The position numbers and the translations under genes were made by a program. Of a stretch of DNA of 64,000 bases, positions 50,065-62,413 are shown in pieces. Source of the stretch: Rotaria sp. Silwood1 (taxonomy: Eukaryota; Rotifera; Eurotatoria; Philodinida; Philodinidae); the NCBI GenBank assembly GCA_905250075.1, contig CAJNOP010000041.1, forward strand, positions 124,001 to 188,000, given 5' to 3'. The notes under the pieces were generated by a model that did not search any database, was not told the DNA's origin, and saw only the letters and a list, made by a program, of their open reading frames with translations. Position 1 is the first letter of the stretch; every line of letters begins with the position of its first letter.

Positions 50065-52314
50065 ATGCAACAATTGCCGTCCATTAGTATTGAACAACAA
50101 TCATTATCAACAACAATCAGTTATGATTTAAGTGAACGGAGTTTAAATAAAACTAATAAAGTATGATAAAGATTTGTATGAATGAAAAAAACAAAAAAAA
50201 ATGCCAAGTTTTAGTTAATAAAATGGTGTCGTATGGTAAAACGTATTGTACAATTTTTTCGATTTATCAAAATACCTCTACTTCGTTTACGTTTTATTGA
50301 TGTAATTAATCAAATGTCTATAGAGAAATTCGAAGTTGACAGTTTAAATGGTTATAAACTACATAAAATACAAGAAGATCTTCTTTTTCTCGATGATATT
50401 AAACGGTATGTGTTTTAAATACTATGTTTAAAGTGAAAGAAAATCGAACGAAGATCATAGCTACTTGCTTATCATAGTTATCAAGAACTGTTCAACACGT
50501 TTTTGTCATTTGGTTTTGTCTGGGAAGATAAAGAATTTCAAATGGCAAAACTCAAAGCAAATTATATCTATGATCATTATATGTCGACATCTGACGCATT
50601 AGCAAAGGTATGAGTAGATCGGTTCGACTAAGACACATACTCATAAGATTAGGCTTTTATAAATTACGGTATTTGTCAATATAGAGTGTCATATACGATT
50701 GCATCAGCATTATATCCTCTCCTTCTCTGGTTGCTGGAATACTTCTTTTCGTTCTGTCTTTTGGTTTTTAGTCTGCTGTACTGATACTTGTGCTAAATAT
50801 CACTGCTTCTTCTTATCTCTTTCCTAAACATTGAGTCTCACATGGTTGTTCGAAGCTGTGTTGTTCTTCAATGGAAGAAGAAGATATGATGCTGATGCTA
50901 ACGTATATGACACTCTATAATGGTAAATACGGTAATTTATTAAAGCCTAATCTTTTGAGTGTGTTCCCAAGTCGAGTCGATCTACTCACTGGTAAAAGAT
51001 ATGGATGTGCCCAGAATCAGTTTCCTATTTGGCAAAGTTCATGCCCTTTTTATAGATACCCTGAAAAACTATCGTTCTTGTTCAGCGTTTTCTTGTTTTG
51101 CTTTGCTCAACTATTCTCAAAAGAACCGCTCAAACTCCATCCCAAATCCAATTAATTTTAGTAAAAATCTTTCGATTAATCTCCAGAATAATCAACCCAC
51201 CCCTTCCCCCAATACGGGCGACCTTAAGATACCTCTGATATAATATCAATAAAACGTTTTATTATTTACAAATTTTTATTTAGACAAATATACCAATGGA
51301 CATGATACCATTAATTTATAATCGAATAACTTCACCTAAAATACATTCATCACTTACCTATTTAAACTTATTTAATGATGCTGAGAAATTTATTATTGAA
51401 AAAATACTGATGATCTATATGCGGTATTGAATTGTGAAAAACTTGTTTTTTCTGTTCAAGTGTATTCTGTTTCTTTTTTTTATTTTTCTTAGTGAAGGTT
51501 TGAATTGTTTTTCTACATTGCCACAAAAACAATTCATAGCAATTATGAATCGATTTAAAAGAAATCGAAATACAAACGTATCTATTTCATCGTTTGAACA
51601 GTTGAACGAAAGAAATAAAGTAGAAAAATCTCTACTTGATCGTTCAAATATTAAACTTAAAGATAAACTTGATATTGAATCTCAATATGATGAATTACTC
51701 ATACCTAATTGGACATATTCAACTGATTTAGGTTTTGTTTATAATCCAATTCGAGAGAAACGTATGAAAGTAATAAAAAAAACTGTTCGAAAAAAGACAA
51801 AAGATTTTGATTCAAATGTTGATTCGGTCGTTAGATTGAGTCATAAAACTCCGGTAAAAATTATTTCATAATACTTGTTCTTGTAATTCTTAATTTTATA
51901 TAGAATGAAATAAAACTATTAGACTCGACTTTTTCAAAATCTACAATACCTATTTCATCAAAAAATATTCAACATTCATCCGAAAATTCATCTTCTACTC
52001 GTCAGCAACATACGGATAATAATTCAGTACACTTAGTCTCCAACGATAAATCTTTATTGGAATGTAAAGAGCATGATATTTTATTACATTCCTATCGTCA
52101 ATCCTTTCAAAATTTAAATCGTTTTGCATCTTCGCATTATTATGGATGTGATAGTATCTTCAATAAAAAAATACAGAGAAAAAGACAATTTTCAAAGAAA
52201 GTATTTATTTGCAAAGTACATTCTTTATCATGGCCAGAATCTAATCGATTCAAAGTCAATAACGAACTGCCTTATAGAATGATGCAAAAAGGGCCACAAC
52301 GGTTGTGTCAGTAA
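50065..52314 (+). CDS. RGS-domain-like protein
   Basis: Six exons join in frame: 50065-50160, 50215-50405, 50478-50607, 51284-51423, 51493-51853 and 51904-52314, giving about 442 residues. Residues about 85-190 resemble an RGS fold, the GTPase-activating domain for G-alpha subunits: YQELFNTFLSFGFVWEDKEF, then KLKANYIYDHYM (compare the A-x-x-IY-x-x-Y helix), TNIPMDMIPLIYNRI and LFNDAEKFIIEKIL (compare the LFxxAQxxIxxLL helix). It is diverged, so G-alpha activity is inference. The first 80 residues (KRIVQFFRFIKIPLLRLR) are basic and amphipathic. The last 240 are basic, Ser/Lys-rich and disordered-looking. Intron 3 (676 bp) contains a TIR element whose left end nearly coincides with the splice donor. 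AATAAA lies only 10 nt after the stop. All other introns are 50-72 bp. Confidence 0.65.
50611..50988. mobile_element. MITE with ~110-bp inverted repeats in RGS-like intron 3
   Basis: The left arm from 50611 (TGAGTAGATCG, AAGATTAGGCTTTTATAAAT, AGAGTGTCATATACG, GCATCAGCAT) is matched by the reverse complement of 50880-50988 with roughly 85 percent identity by eye. The loop is about 160 bp. GGTA occurs just outside both ends (50607-50610 and 50991-50994), but the right copy is offset by two bases, so the target duplication is unsure. No transposase frame. Confidence 0.8.
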
Positions 52315-53911
52315 AATAACTTTAATAAAACTATTTATAAAGAAAGAATGTGAATGGACGTAAGTTTCTTTACAATATTCGGTACTATGACAACAATTTT
52401 TTTCAAAATAAGTGATATTTTTCAATTCGAAAAAGCGTTCATGATATTCAAATGAAACTTGAAATTCAGATAAAAATGCAATAAAAGATTCTAAATAATT
52501 AGCATTCACTGTATGTTTACATAAATCAAACGAGTTACTCGTCGATTAGTTTCAATTATGAATGATTTGTAAAGTATAGGTGATTTCTGATAATTTCTCA
52601 GAAAATTTACATAGATCGTCATCTCTAACATGAAAGTTTCTTTATTTTAAATTCGTGTATCTATGTCTCATAAATACATTACAACATATTTAAAATACAA
52701 TCATTTCTCATACATATGTACTTGGATTCATATAGGCAGATGTTAGTTTAGAGATATGCACGTGACTTTCTGATGTCGATTGTAGAATCAAATATTTGTG
52801 AGGAAAGAAAACAGTGAAAAAACATTCTGCTTATAGATTTTGAGAAGATATATTTTTTCTATAAATAACGACTGTTTCGAAAACTAGATGATTATGAGCA
52901 AAAAAACTACGCAAGAGCTGCGATAGTCTTACCTTCAAAGAAAAATATTTCTTTGTAAAATATATACATATACTCATCTCTATGTTAACTTCAAATCGGA
53001 GGAAAGAACTTCCATGAATTAAAATATTTTTAACATTATAAACATATAATATACCGACAGACAATGATCTTGTAACAACATCACATAAATAATCAATATC
53101 TATTTTTGCGTATGATGAGTGTATCAAAATGTTACTTCATTTTTCGATCGATTAAAAGGAGCAGTAGAAAATATTAAACATTTGGTGAGAATCGAAATTT
53201 CTGTGAGACTCATAGATCAGCCATTATGAACAAATCTTTACAAAGCCCGAAAATAAAGCTGAAATGATAAAGGTATTATTTATTCTAAATGTATCAATAA
53301 AAAAAAAAGATAAACATTACTCTATAAAAGGATATTCTGATCATTAGTTTTCATTAAGATATCTATCAACAATGCAAGTTTTGGTAAGAGATACAATGAC
53401 ATGTTCGCGATTCCTTGATGTGCAGACTTACAAAGTGAACTTGATTGTTTCTAGCTAATAGCTGCGAGACTCTCAGTTCTTAACTGACTAGGTAGAAGAC
53501 AATCTCGAACTTTATGTTTTACAAAAATCGCTAATAGAGTGTATGCAATAAGGAACATCATTGTCGTAAAGGAAGTCCATTATCTAGGTGCTAGTCCAAA
53601 GAAAATTCAAAACATGATGCAGTCAAGAAAAAGAAAGTTAGATTAAACGAAATAGAATTTTTTTTTAAAGTAACAAGAAAAATCGCTGAATAACAGCATG
53701 AAATCAATTTCCAACAGGATACGATCGCTTTCTTCATATCCGTCAACATTTTATTTTCAGATCTTTCAGAGATTTGTTTAAATAAAGAAATATTTTGTCT
53801 AAATCCTTCCGATTGATCTGCTATTACTAAATACTTGCAAGAAAATAAACATATTTATAATTAAGGATATAAAAAGGTCTTTATCAACAACAACAGACTG
53901 AGCACTATTCA
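52315..53911. other. Intergenic
   Basis: AT-rich; contains the RGS-like poly(A) signal at 52324-52329. No further coding region is supported. Confidence 0.4.
52324..52329 (+). other. Poly(A) signal of RGS-like gene
   Basis: AATAAA 10 nt after the stop codon, which would give a very short 3' UTR. Confidence 0.4.
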
Positions 53912-54442
53912 TATATGTGTCGCAGGCCAATCTAGGATTCGCCGAGACCAAACTAGTATAAAGTTGTCCAATGATAAATATTCAAATAAAAGCAATAAAT
54001 TTACATTTGCTCATGGAATTATCAATAAATGATAGACAACAAACGGTTTGCTTGGCTCGTCTGCTGTACTTTATGAACTTGTTCATGTACATTGCCCGAT
54101 TTACATGATACATCGATGAACACTGCATCACATTCGACGTTCTCTGTGTTATCAACAATATCTATTGTTGAGGTAAAGAAGGATGTAATGACAACCAATC
54201 TGCTTGTGAAAACAATCAAGGTTTTCTGCTCGACAGAGTGTCATAAAAACATTATTTGTTGTAGAAATATAGAGAAATAAAGAAATTTATTGTCTATTGA
54301 ATTGACATTCGTATTATTTTTCACTATGTTATTCCATTGACTTAATATATTTAGGTCAAGCTCAGATTCCAGAATAGATTGCGCTAAACTTGGATTTTAG
54401 AATGGCCTAGGCAACTCCCAGATTGGCCTATGACATATATAT
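53912..54442. mobile_element. TIR element, MITE-like (~530 bp)
   Basis: Left AGGCCAATCTAGGATTCGCC, continuing GAGACCA, matches the reverse complement of the right end, AGGCCAATCTGGGAGTTGCC, continuing TAGGCCA. The similarity extends outward into ATATATGT. The interior has only short frames with no domain. The exact ends and the target duplication are not resolved. Confidence 0.65.
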
Positions 54443-54874
54443 TTGTAAATTTTTTTTATACATTACAATGATACTTGTATACTCATTTTCTAATCATCGA
54501 GAACTTGATAAATCTTCTCACACTCATGTATTTGTGGCACTTTTTTTTTTAAAGTTAAAATAAAAATAATCATTATCATGTCTTGTCTATTTTTCCAGAA
54601 GACAAATGAATTCATTTGAAATGACATATTAGTAATATTAAGAGAATGCTTTTGAGTCCTAGAAATATTATGCAAAACAATGTCAAAATGAACAATCAAT
54701 CATTCATAGTTCTTTATGTATATATATATATATATCTAAAAAAAGGACTGCCATCGAACAGTTCAAAACTACAATTGAATCGATACAAAAATTGACTTTG
54801 TTTTTTATGAAGAAAAAAGAAGAGCAGAAAAAAAGGGAAACATCAATAAAACAAAAAAAGAAAAACTGTAATAA
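54443..54874. other. Intergenic, TSHZ 3' flank
   Basis: AT-rich, with a TA microsatellite at about 54718-54735. No gene. Confidence 0.4.
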
Positions 54875-56529
54875 TTATGACAACGTAGATCGAAGCATTT
54901 TTTCAGCAAATAATCTATATTTATCAAATTTTTTTTTCTTTATTGTCATTATTGAATTATTCGATAAATTTGACATTGTTCCATTATCATTTATAGTTGA
55001 TGATAAAGATTGAATTGTTGTTGTTGGATAAGAAAGCATTTTTTCTAATGATACTAATGGACTTTCATTAGATTTTAATATTAAATTATTTGAAATTTTT
55101 TCATGATGATAAAGATTAGATGATAAAGATTTTTCATTTTGTGATAGATTTGTATTTTCATCATCATAATTATTATTTAAATCTGATTGTCGATTTGTTG
55201 TTGGAGTTTGTTTAATAACAAAATTTTGTAAAAGTGAAAGTGCATTAGCATTTGTTGTTGCTGTTGTTGTTTTAGTAGTCAGTTCTTTAGATTCTTCTTC
55301 ATTTTTAACAATACGATCAATTAAATCTAATGTAACTTGTTCAACATCTTTATCAATTGATGATCGAGATTTTGGTCGTTCAGTTCTAAACACAAAAAGA
55401 AAAAAAAACAAAGTTTGATGAATAAATTTATATAAAATTCTTACTTTGTTATTAATGATCGTTTTTGTAATGTTTTACATTGATTAAGAAAATAATCACG
55501 ATTTCGATTAGCTTTTCCATTTCTATGATGCATTTCTTTTAAAATATGTTCTTTATAAAGATTTTCATTTTCAAAATACATTCCACATGTTGTACAATTA
55601 AAACGTATTTGATGATAATGTTGAATATGATCAACAAGATCAACTTCACGTGCAAATTGTTGTGAACAAATAAGACAAGTTGAACGAATTAATGATGGAG
55701 GATTTAAAAGTTTTGTTGGTGAATGTTGTTGTTGTTGTTGTTGTTGTTTTGAATTGGAATGATGATAGGATACTGATGTTGATGGTGTTGTTGTTGTTGT
55801 TGATGATGATGATGATGATGATGGTAAAAGTTGTGTAAAATGATTTGTTTTCATCATATGTGCTGTCAAATCAGGTAAAGTTTCAAATGATAATGAACAG
55901 CGAAGACATTTTAGTATTTGATTAGCTGGATTTGTATCACGTGAAAGCCATATATCTTGACCACGAACAAGTTTAGCAACTTCATCATGTGTAGAAGATA
56001 ATTGTGCATTATGATTTGTTATTTTAAGATGACTAACAAGATGAGCAACGTTAGAGTATTTTTCACCACATGAACATGCATAGGATTCTTGTTTACTTGT
56101 TGAATTATCTTTTATATTACGAGAAGAATTTATTGTTTGTTGTTTAGTTGGTTTTGATGTAGGTACTGATGGTTCAATATTCACACGTTGTTGTAGTTGT
56201 TGTTGCTGCTGCTGTTGTTGTTGTTGATAATATGAATTTAAATTAGCTAAAAATAAATCATATAGTAATGCTGATGAATTAAATAGAAGATTAGTTGGAT
56301 CATAAAAAGGAATTGTTGTTGATGATGATGATGATGGTGTTGATGGTGAATCTTTTGGATTAAATACATGATGTTGTTCTTGTTGTTGAGATTTAATAGA
56401 TAAATCAAGTGGAATTTCATATTCATGATTATTTCGAGATTTTTTTTTTGTTGATGATTTATATTCATCAATATCATCACGTTTACGTTTAATGCGTAAA
56501 TCGATAGGTGCACTGCTATTATCCGTCAT
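54875..56529 (-). CDS. Teashirt/TSHZ-like C2H2 zinc-finger transcription factor
   Basis: Two exons on the minus strand, 56529-55445 and 55385-54875, join in frame to about 531 residues. The diagnostic teashirt segment is LVRGQDIWLSRDTNPANQIL followed by KCLRCSLSF and DLTAHMMKTNHFTQL, close to the LVRGQDVWLS...QILKC...TxHMxxTxHYT block of TSHZ and tiptop. Other C2H2-like fingers begin CSCGEKYSNVAHL, CLICSQQFAREVDL and CTTCGMYFENENL. Two CtBP-recruiting motifs lie near the N-terminus, PIDLR (8-12) and PLDLS (40-44), and a basic KRKRDD suggests a nuclear signal. Polyglutamine runs separate the domains. Teashirt proteins are nuclear repressors in body and limb patterning and Wnt/Hox output. The ATG at 56529 follows an ACTCTAG acceptor by one base, so an upstream leader exon or trans-splicing is likely; the longer upstream frame is a hydrophobic artefact. 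Confidence 0.88.
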
Positions 56530-59500
56530 TCTAGAGTAATATAACAAATGAATGAATGAATGAATACGAAAAAGAAGAAAGAAAAAAAATATAAAGTTGA
56601 GCAACAAAAAAAAAGACCTTCTCACTCTCCTTCTTTCTCTGTTGAGAAATCATTCGTGTGAGTGAGTGATGGATGAGTCGATGTCGGAAAAAAGAGCGAA
56701 AGAGAGAAAACAAAAGAAATGCTTACCGAGTTTTGCCTTCAAATTTTTTTTTGATTGATAGGAATAGACAAATCTACATATTAGATATATTATATGATAT
56801 GAGGAAAAAAGAAAAGAAGCAGTTGAAATACTGATCAATCTTCAAAAAAATAATAGAATGATAGATGTTCTTACATCTAGATATTATTGAACATATGAAT
56901 CTGAACAATAATAACAATAATAATAATAATAATAAAGGAAAATGTCGAGAAAGAGAAGAAAAAAAAAGAAAGAAACAAAGAATGACGACTTGCACGTCAT
57001 TTTGATTAACTTGGAATGTCAATCATGTGTCAATCATCGGAAATAGTGATGGTGATGGGTTAGTAACCGTAGAGCGAACTAATTGTTAGTTGCTTCATAT
57101 GAATGATGAAAAAAACAGAAAAAAAGTGACATGCGTATATATACATATGTGTATACGTATATCTCAATTTTCATAGGTAGTTGAATCTATTTTTATAAAA
57201 TATATGTATTCGTTCTCAATAGTTCTGTTTTTAATCAGTAGTATACATCATTATCATTATCATCGTGACTGTTGCTAGTGCAAACGAAGTAAGACAAGCA
57301 TAAAAAAAAAAGAATAAAACGGAGAAGAAATGGATGAAGTATAGGAGGAGGAGGAAGGAGAAGAAGAAAATGAGGTGACTGTTTGATGGATTGATTCGAT
57401 GACGAGTAGTGCGTGTGCGTTAGTAGTTTCCTTTCTTCCATCTATTCTGACTGGCAGCCAGCACATCATTAGCCTGTGAAAGTAATGGAATGATGTTTGA
57501 GTGAGATCCGACAACGACCAGAGATACTGACAGGTTAGTTGTCTGTCCTGGTAGAAAAGTTGATGAAGATAAACGAGCTCGATTTGTCGCGCAATGCACA
57601 CGTCACTCGTCTCAACAACAGCAATCGTGTTGGATGACAACGATGATCAGCATACATCTTTCTAACTGCCAAAGAACTAAATAGTTAGATGCGCACAACG
57701 ACTTTTCATTGGCATTATCACGTTCGTGTATATATATATATATAAATGTGTGTGTGCAACTTCCGTCATCGACATCATTAGAAAAAGAAGAAAACGAGTT
57801 GGAGAAAATAAACGTCAATAATCAGATGGTTGAATATGAATTTATATAATATATACCATTCGAAGATTGATCGTTCGATGACATTGTATATATTCTTGTT
57901 GAATCAATTGTCACCAACTCTTTTTCTCTCTCCCTCTCTTGTACTGTATGTCTAAATACTATACATACTTGATGATCGATTAAAGAGAAGAATAAGAAAA
58001 AAAAAAGGAAAAAAGAGACAACACTCCTATGAAGCGTATCATCACATCTTTTGGTGACTTTTCTCTCCCTCTTTCATCACGCATACAGATCATTTGTGTA
58101 TGAATGACAAGAGTACTTCATCATCTATCGAACACAAAGATGCGTTCTGTAGCTCCCGTCAATATAAGTAGAATGAATGAGCAATTAGATGTGACTGGTG
58201 CACATAGGCATATATATATATATCTAAATATATATATATATGATGAATGATGGAGAGTGAGATGTCGGCGCAAATTTTCAAATCGAACACCAACGCGCGA
58301 TGACAACAAGAAAGATGACTTTTCCAAGTGAGAAAAAGAATGAAAAGCACAAATCAAACTGGACGACGAAAGAGACGAGAAGTTTTTTTGATTTATGAGC
58401 CATCATTACGATTCAGAGGCAATAAATCAGACTCAACATGCCTCCAAACATTAAAGTGCCATCGCTCTATTGCTCAGTTGACACCATTGGAACAGTAATG
58501 TCAAGCATAAAAGAATGAAAAAAAAAGAATAAGATGGATCACAACAAGTTGAATTTTTGTGTATATGAGACAGAACGATAAATGTCAAGTTGTGTAGAGC
58601 CCATTTCCCCTCCTCTCTGGTTATAAATGATCGGCTGACTAGCAAACTTGAGCTTCGTTTCGCCCGCCTGCTTTATACAAGCTCAAGTATATGACAACGA
58701 GGTTTGATTGATGTTGACAGATCGCGCTGCGATTTCTCGTTCTCTCGTTTTTTTTTTCTTCTCTTCTATATATGTCTCGTCTTGCTCGCTTACATGTCAA
58801 GTCAACGCAAGCTCTATTCAATCAAACCAGCCAAAAGGCAAGTCTTTTCTTTTTTTCTCTACATTGATGATGATGATCATGATAATCATCATGATGTTGA
58901 TGAGTAGATAATCATGATGAAATGAATGCATCTATGCGTAAATTCGTTAAAATGATTTCAAAAACATATAAGATTCATAAAGATTTAACAATAAAAGTCA
59001 TTGTCTAATAAAAGAAAAATTAATAATAAAAATAAAAAATAAAAAATAAACAGATAACACCTATTAATATATATATATATAAATAATGATAATGGCGTGT
59101 GATATGAAACATCGAATATTACATAAAATGACCATTTGTTATATGTCATTATAATGGTATGACAGGTGAAAAAGTTAAAAATCGACCTATCAATCATACA
59201 TATAAAATGTTGAATATGTACGTTAGAGTGATTAACGAAAAAAAAAAAAGAGAAGGCAACAATCAAAATGCATGACTCTTAATGTATTTTAAAGATATAT
59301 GAAACTAACTAGAGTACATAACTTCAAGTTTAACTGAATATATATTTTAGATTTTAATCTTAAATATTTATATTTTATTGTTGTATTGTATTTCATATAT
59401 ATCAATTTTTATGTTTAGAGCAAAATAAAAATAATTTACAAACTAAAATAAAAAAATTATCTTTCTTTTGATCAAATTTTTTTCTATGACTAAATTATAG

Positions 59501-59640
59501 AAGATGAAATGATTTTATTTGATATATTTATTCAATTGAATTAAAAAGAAAAAGAAAAAGAAAACTATAAATCTATCAATCATTTATATTCTGTCTATTT
59601 GAAAACTCCACACTTCTAATTTCTTAATAAATAATGTCTA
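56530..59640. other. Long 5' flank of the TSHZ-like gene
   Basis: 3.1 kb with many short meaningless frames, and TA microsatellites near 57727 and 58210-58245. The base composition is less extreme than in other gaps. A long upstream region fits a developmental regulator, but I can identify no specific site. The left end of the oxygenase 3' UTR lies near 59527. Confidence 0.4.
59527..59532 (-). other. Poly(A) signal of the oxygenase gene
   Basis: AATAAA on the minus strand, about 110 nt beyond the stop codon at 59641. Confidence 0.45.
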
Positions 59641-60687
59641 TCAAATCGGCTTATCATTATCTCGTTGATATTCTTTGAATTGTTTATTACTTTCTATAAT
59701 ATATTGTCCATAAGAAGTCGGTTCATATTTCGGTTTTTCATCTATGGTTGGAAGCATAACAATTGGTGTTGTATAACATGCTTCTAAAAAGAATGGTATC
59801 GAAATACGTCCTTCTTTTAATAATTTAACTCGATGATTCACTGCTTTCAAATGTCCATTTGTCCATCGTTCTAAACATCGACCTGTATTGACAACAAGAC
59901 CATAAGGTATAACAGGTACATCAGTCCATGTTCCATCTCGCATTTCGACTTGTAAACCTCCAATTTCATGTTGATAGAGAATTGTAAAAAGAGCACCATC
60001 ACAATGTTCTTCACAAGATAAAGGTTGATTATCATATGCACTGACTTGTACAGCAATTGGATTGTCTTGTTTAGGATAGTAATTCAGTCTTAAGGTTGAA
60101 ATATTACCAGCACCACCTATACATTGATCATCAAGTAAATTATCAAAATATGAAGCATCTAAGTTAAATGCACGAGCAACTGCACGCATTAATTCAAGTC
60201 CAATACGCCCTTTAATTAATAGATGAAAAATAAATTTTTAATAGTTTATTCTGTTTTATTTTAACTTACACATTTCATCCCAATATTCAGTGAAGATTCC
60301 TTTCATTGACCATAAATTGAGTTCATGTAATGAATTGCCTGATTTTACAAGTTCATGTTCAGGATTAAGATATGGTGATGATAAATCTAATCCTTCTTTT
60401 CCATGAATTGATGATGGAAAATATCCACGATATGTATTCTTATTTGCTGGATTCCATTTATGTACAGTATATTGATGTTTTTCTTCAGACGTTTGATTAA
60501 AAAAACGGCGAGCTTCTACCACTAATGAATCAAAAAGTTCAGGTTTAATATTATGACCAACAATTTGAAAAAAACCAACTGTTTCACAAGCAGATCGAAT
60601 TGCACGTGATACAGCAAGTTTAATATCTTCATTTGATGACGATGATATTAATAATTGAGATATATCAATAACCGGAATCTCATTCAT
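59641..60687 (-). CDS. Fe(II)/2-oxoglutarate oxygenase, isopenicillin-N-synthase-like
   Basis: Two exons on the minus strand, 60687-60270 and 60209-59641, join in frame to about 328 residues, the normal length of the family. The N-terminal DIOX_N part has IPVIDISQLL, CETVGFFQIVGHNI and EEKHQY. The double-stranded beta-helix core shows the iron ligands H208 and D210 in EEHCDGALFTIL and H265 in AVNHRV, and the 2-oxoglutarate-binding R274 and S276 in GRISIPFF. Before it is LRLNYYPKQ. Such enzymes couple 2-oxoglutarate decarboxylation to hydroxylation, desaturation or ring closure of a small molecule; the substrate cannot be predicted. This subfamily is common in plants, fungi and bacteria, and horizontal origin is possible, but the codon use and the intron look like those of its neighbours. 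Gibberellin-oxidase-like and 1-aminocyclopropane-carboxylate-oxidase-like proteins share the same signature. Confidence 0.88.
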
Positions 60688-61437
60688 ATTTTAGATGATT
60701 TTCAAAGTCCACAATAAGGACAAACAAACAACAAGATTAGTTTTATATATTTTGAGATAAGAAACAAGGAGTAATAAAACAAGAGGACAAAAAAAATCTG
60801 CTTTTTTTTACACAGAACATTTATTTACTATATGAGTATTCAAACCAAAGCTACAAGTTTAACGAATGACGAACAAGTAATATTAGAAATATCGGCTGCA
60901 ATTTCTCTTCAATAGAAGGATGCTAATAGAAAACTTTTTCTTTCTTTCGGTTTGTACGTAATTTATTTTCGTCACACATTTATAGACGAAATGACACAAT
61001 AGAAAAGAAAAGCACTCTCAAAACGAATCCACACCTTTCTCACAATGTCGAATAACAGGACCAAATGTCGATATCCAGAAAATGAAACAGATCTAACTAG
61101 TAATTGACAGATTTATATACTGAAACTTTATTTTATCATAGACGCACATAAATGGTTAATGTGCAGGATGAGTCTGGAGAATTTGAACAATGCTTTGAAA
61201 ATGATCAATGTGTAACTTTCCATTAAAAAGTAACAGTTAGTGTACTCCGTAATCCTGATCGAAATTAAAATGTTGTGATCAAGACTATAAAATATACTTT
61301 CAAAATTTAAAATATTTATTAAAAAGTATAATGTTCATAATTAAATTAGAAAAAACTAACAATTTACATGCTACCTTCAATAAAACGTACATGTTAAACT
61401 TGAAACTTGAATTAAATTGAAACTGAAAATTTTTAAG
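60688..61437. other. Intergenic, oxygenase 5' flank
   Basis: AT-rich without a gene. Near 61390-61430 are AACTTGAAACTTGAA-type repeats that recur beyond the palindromic element (about 62420-62460 and 62700-62740), so an older repeat may surround it. Confidence 0.4.
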
Positions 61438-61439
61438 TA

Positions 61440-62413
61440 CTTAGGGCATACCAAAAGTAGTGGTGTCATTATCTTATTTCTTTACTAGAAAGCTGGAATA
61501 GATTTTCTTTTTTTTATGTAGTGATAGAGAAAACGACACTCTATTTTTCTGTGCTATTTGATCATTCTTCAACTAATATTATAATAATTGAATTTCGATA
61601 AGAGCTGTTTTTATGTACAACTTCAATAATATGTGAGGCCAATAAAATGGCCACCCTTTGTATTCCAGTTTTCAATCACTTAATAGGTTGTATCAAAAAA
61701 ATAAAATATACTACTAGATGCAGCATGAAAAGCTCTACAATTTACGTAAGACCACTTATTTTATAGTTGCACTTTTTGTTCTCATAATAAACAAAATTTT
61801 GCGCGACCAATTTTTGACCTTGCAAAAACGACATTTTTTTTGGTGCACGATGAATTCATTTTTTCTTATTTCATCTTTTTATCACTTGATATCTTTTATC
61901 TAAGAAAAACAAAATACATCAAAAGATGCAGCATGAAAAGCCCTACAATTTGTATAAGATCGCTTATTTTAATTGCGTACATCTTGTTTCCAAAAAAAGT
62001 AAAATTCTCTCCGACTATTCCGAAAAAAAAAATCAGTTTTTTCTTGACGAAGAGAAATTCCTTGTTTCTTATCTGACATATAAAATAAACTGTTCTTTAG
62101 AAATTGTAGAGCTTTTCACGCTGCGTCTAGTGGTATACTTTTTTTTTCGATACAACCTATTAAGTGATTGAAAACTGAAATGCAAAAAATGCAAAGTGTG
62201 GCCACATAATCTGGCTCACATATTGGTGAAGTTGTACACAACAACAGTTCTTATCGAAATTTTATGATTATGATATTAGTTGAAGAGTAATCAAATAGCA
62301 CAGCAAAATAGAGCGTCGTTTTCTCTATCACTACATAAAAAAAAGAAAATCTATTCCAGCTTTCTATTAAGAAAAATAAGATAAGGACGCCACTACTTTT
62401 GGTATACCCTAAG
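61440..62413. mobile_element. 974-bp palindromic MITE, Tc1/mariner type by TA target site
   Basis: Ends CTTAGGGCATACCAAAAGTA and TACTTTTGGTATACCCTAAG are inverted repeats that continue, with mismatches, for about 300 bp on each side (for example GAATAGATTTTCTTTTTTTT, GTGATAGAGAAAACGAC and TCAATCACTTAATAGGTTGT against their complements). Both ends are flanked by TA (61438-61439 and 62414-62415), the target duplication of Tc1/mariner elements. The middle holds two diverged direct copies of a ~200-bp unit starting GATGCAGCATGAAAAG (61719 and 61925), and the same motif recurs inverted near 62107-62130. No transposase frame. Confidence 0.88.

Noticed and set aside
56247-56513. Asn/His-rich open frame
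   Set aside because: A shadow of the TSHZ coding repeats in another frame.
56530-56625. Upstream in-frame extension of the TSHZ-like protein
   Set aside because: It encodes Phe/Leu runs and is separated from the real ATG by a splice acceptor.
54718-58245. TA dinucleotide runs (also at 19263, 19475 and 38083)
   Set aside because: Ordinary microsatellites of AT-rich DNA, several inside introns or flanks.
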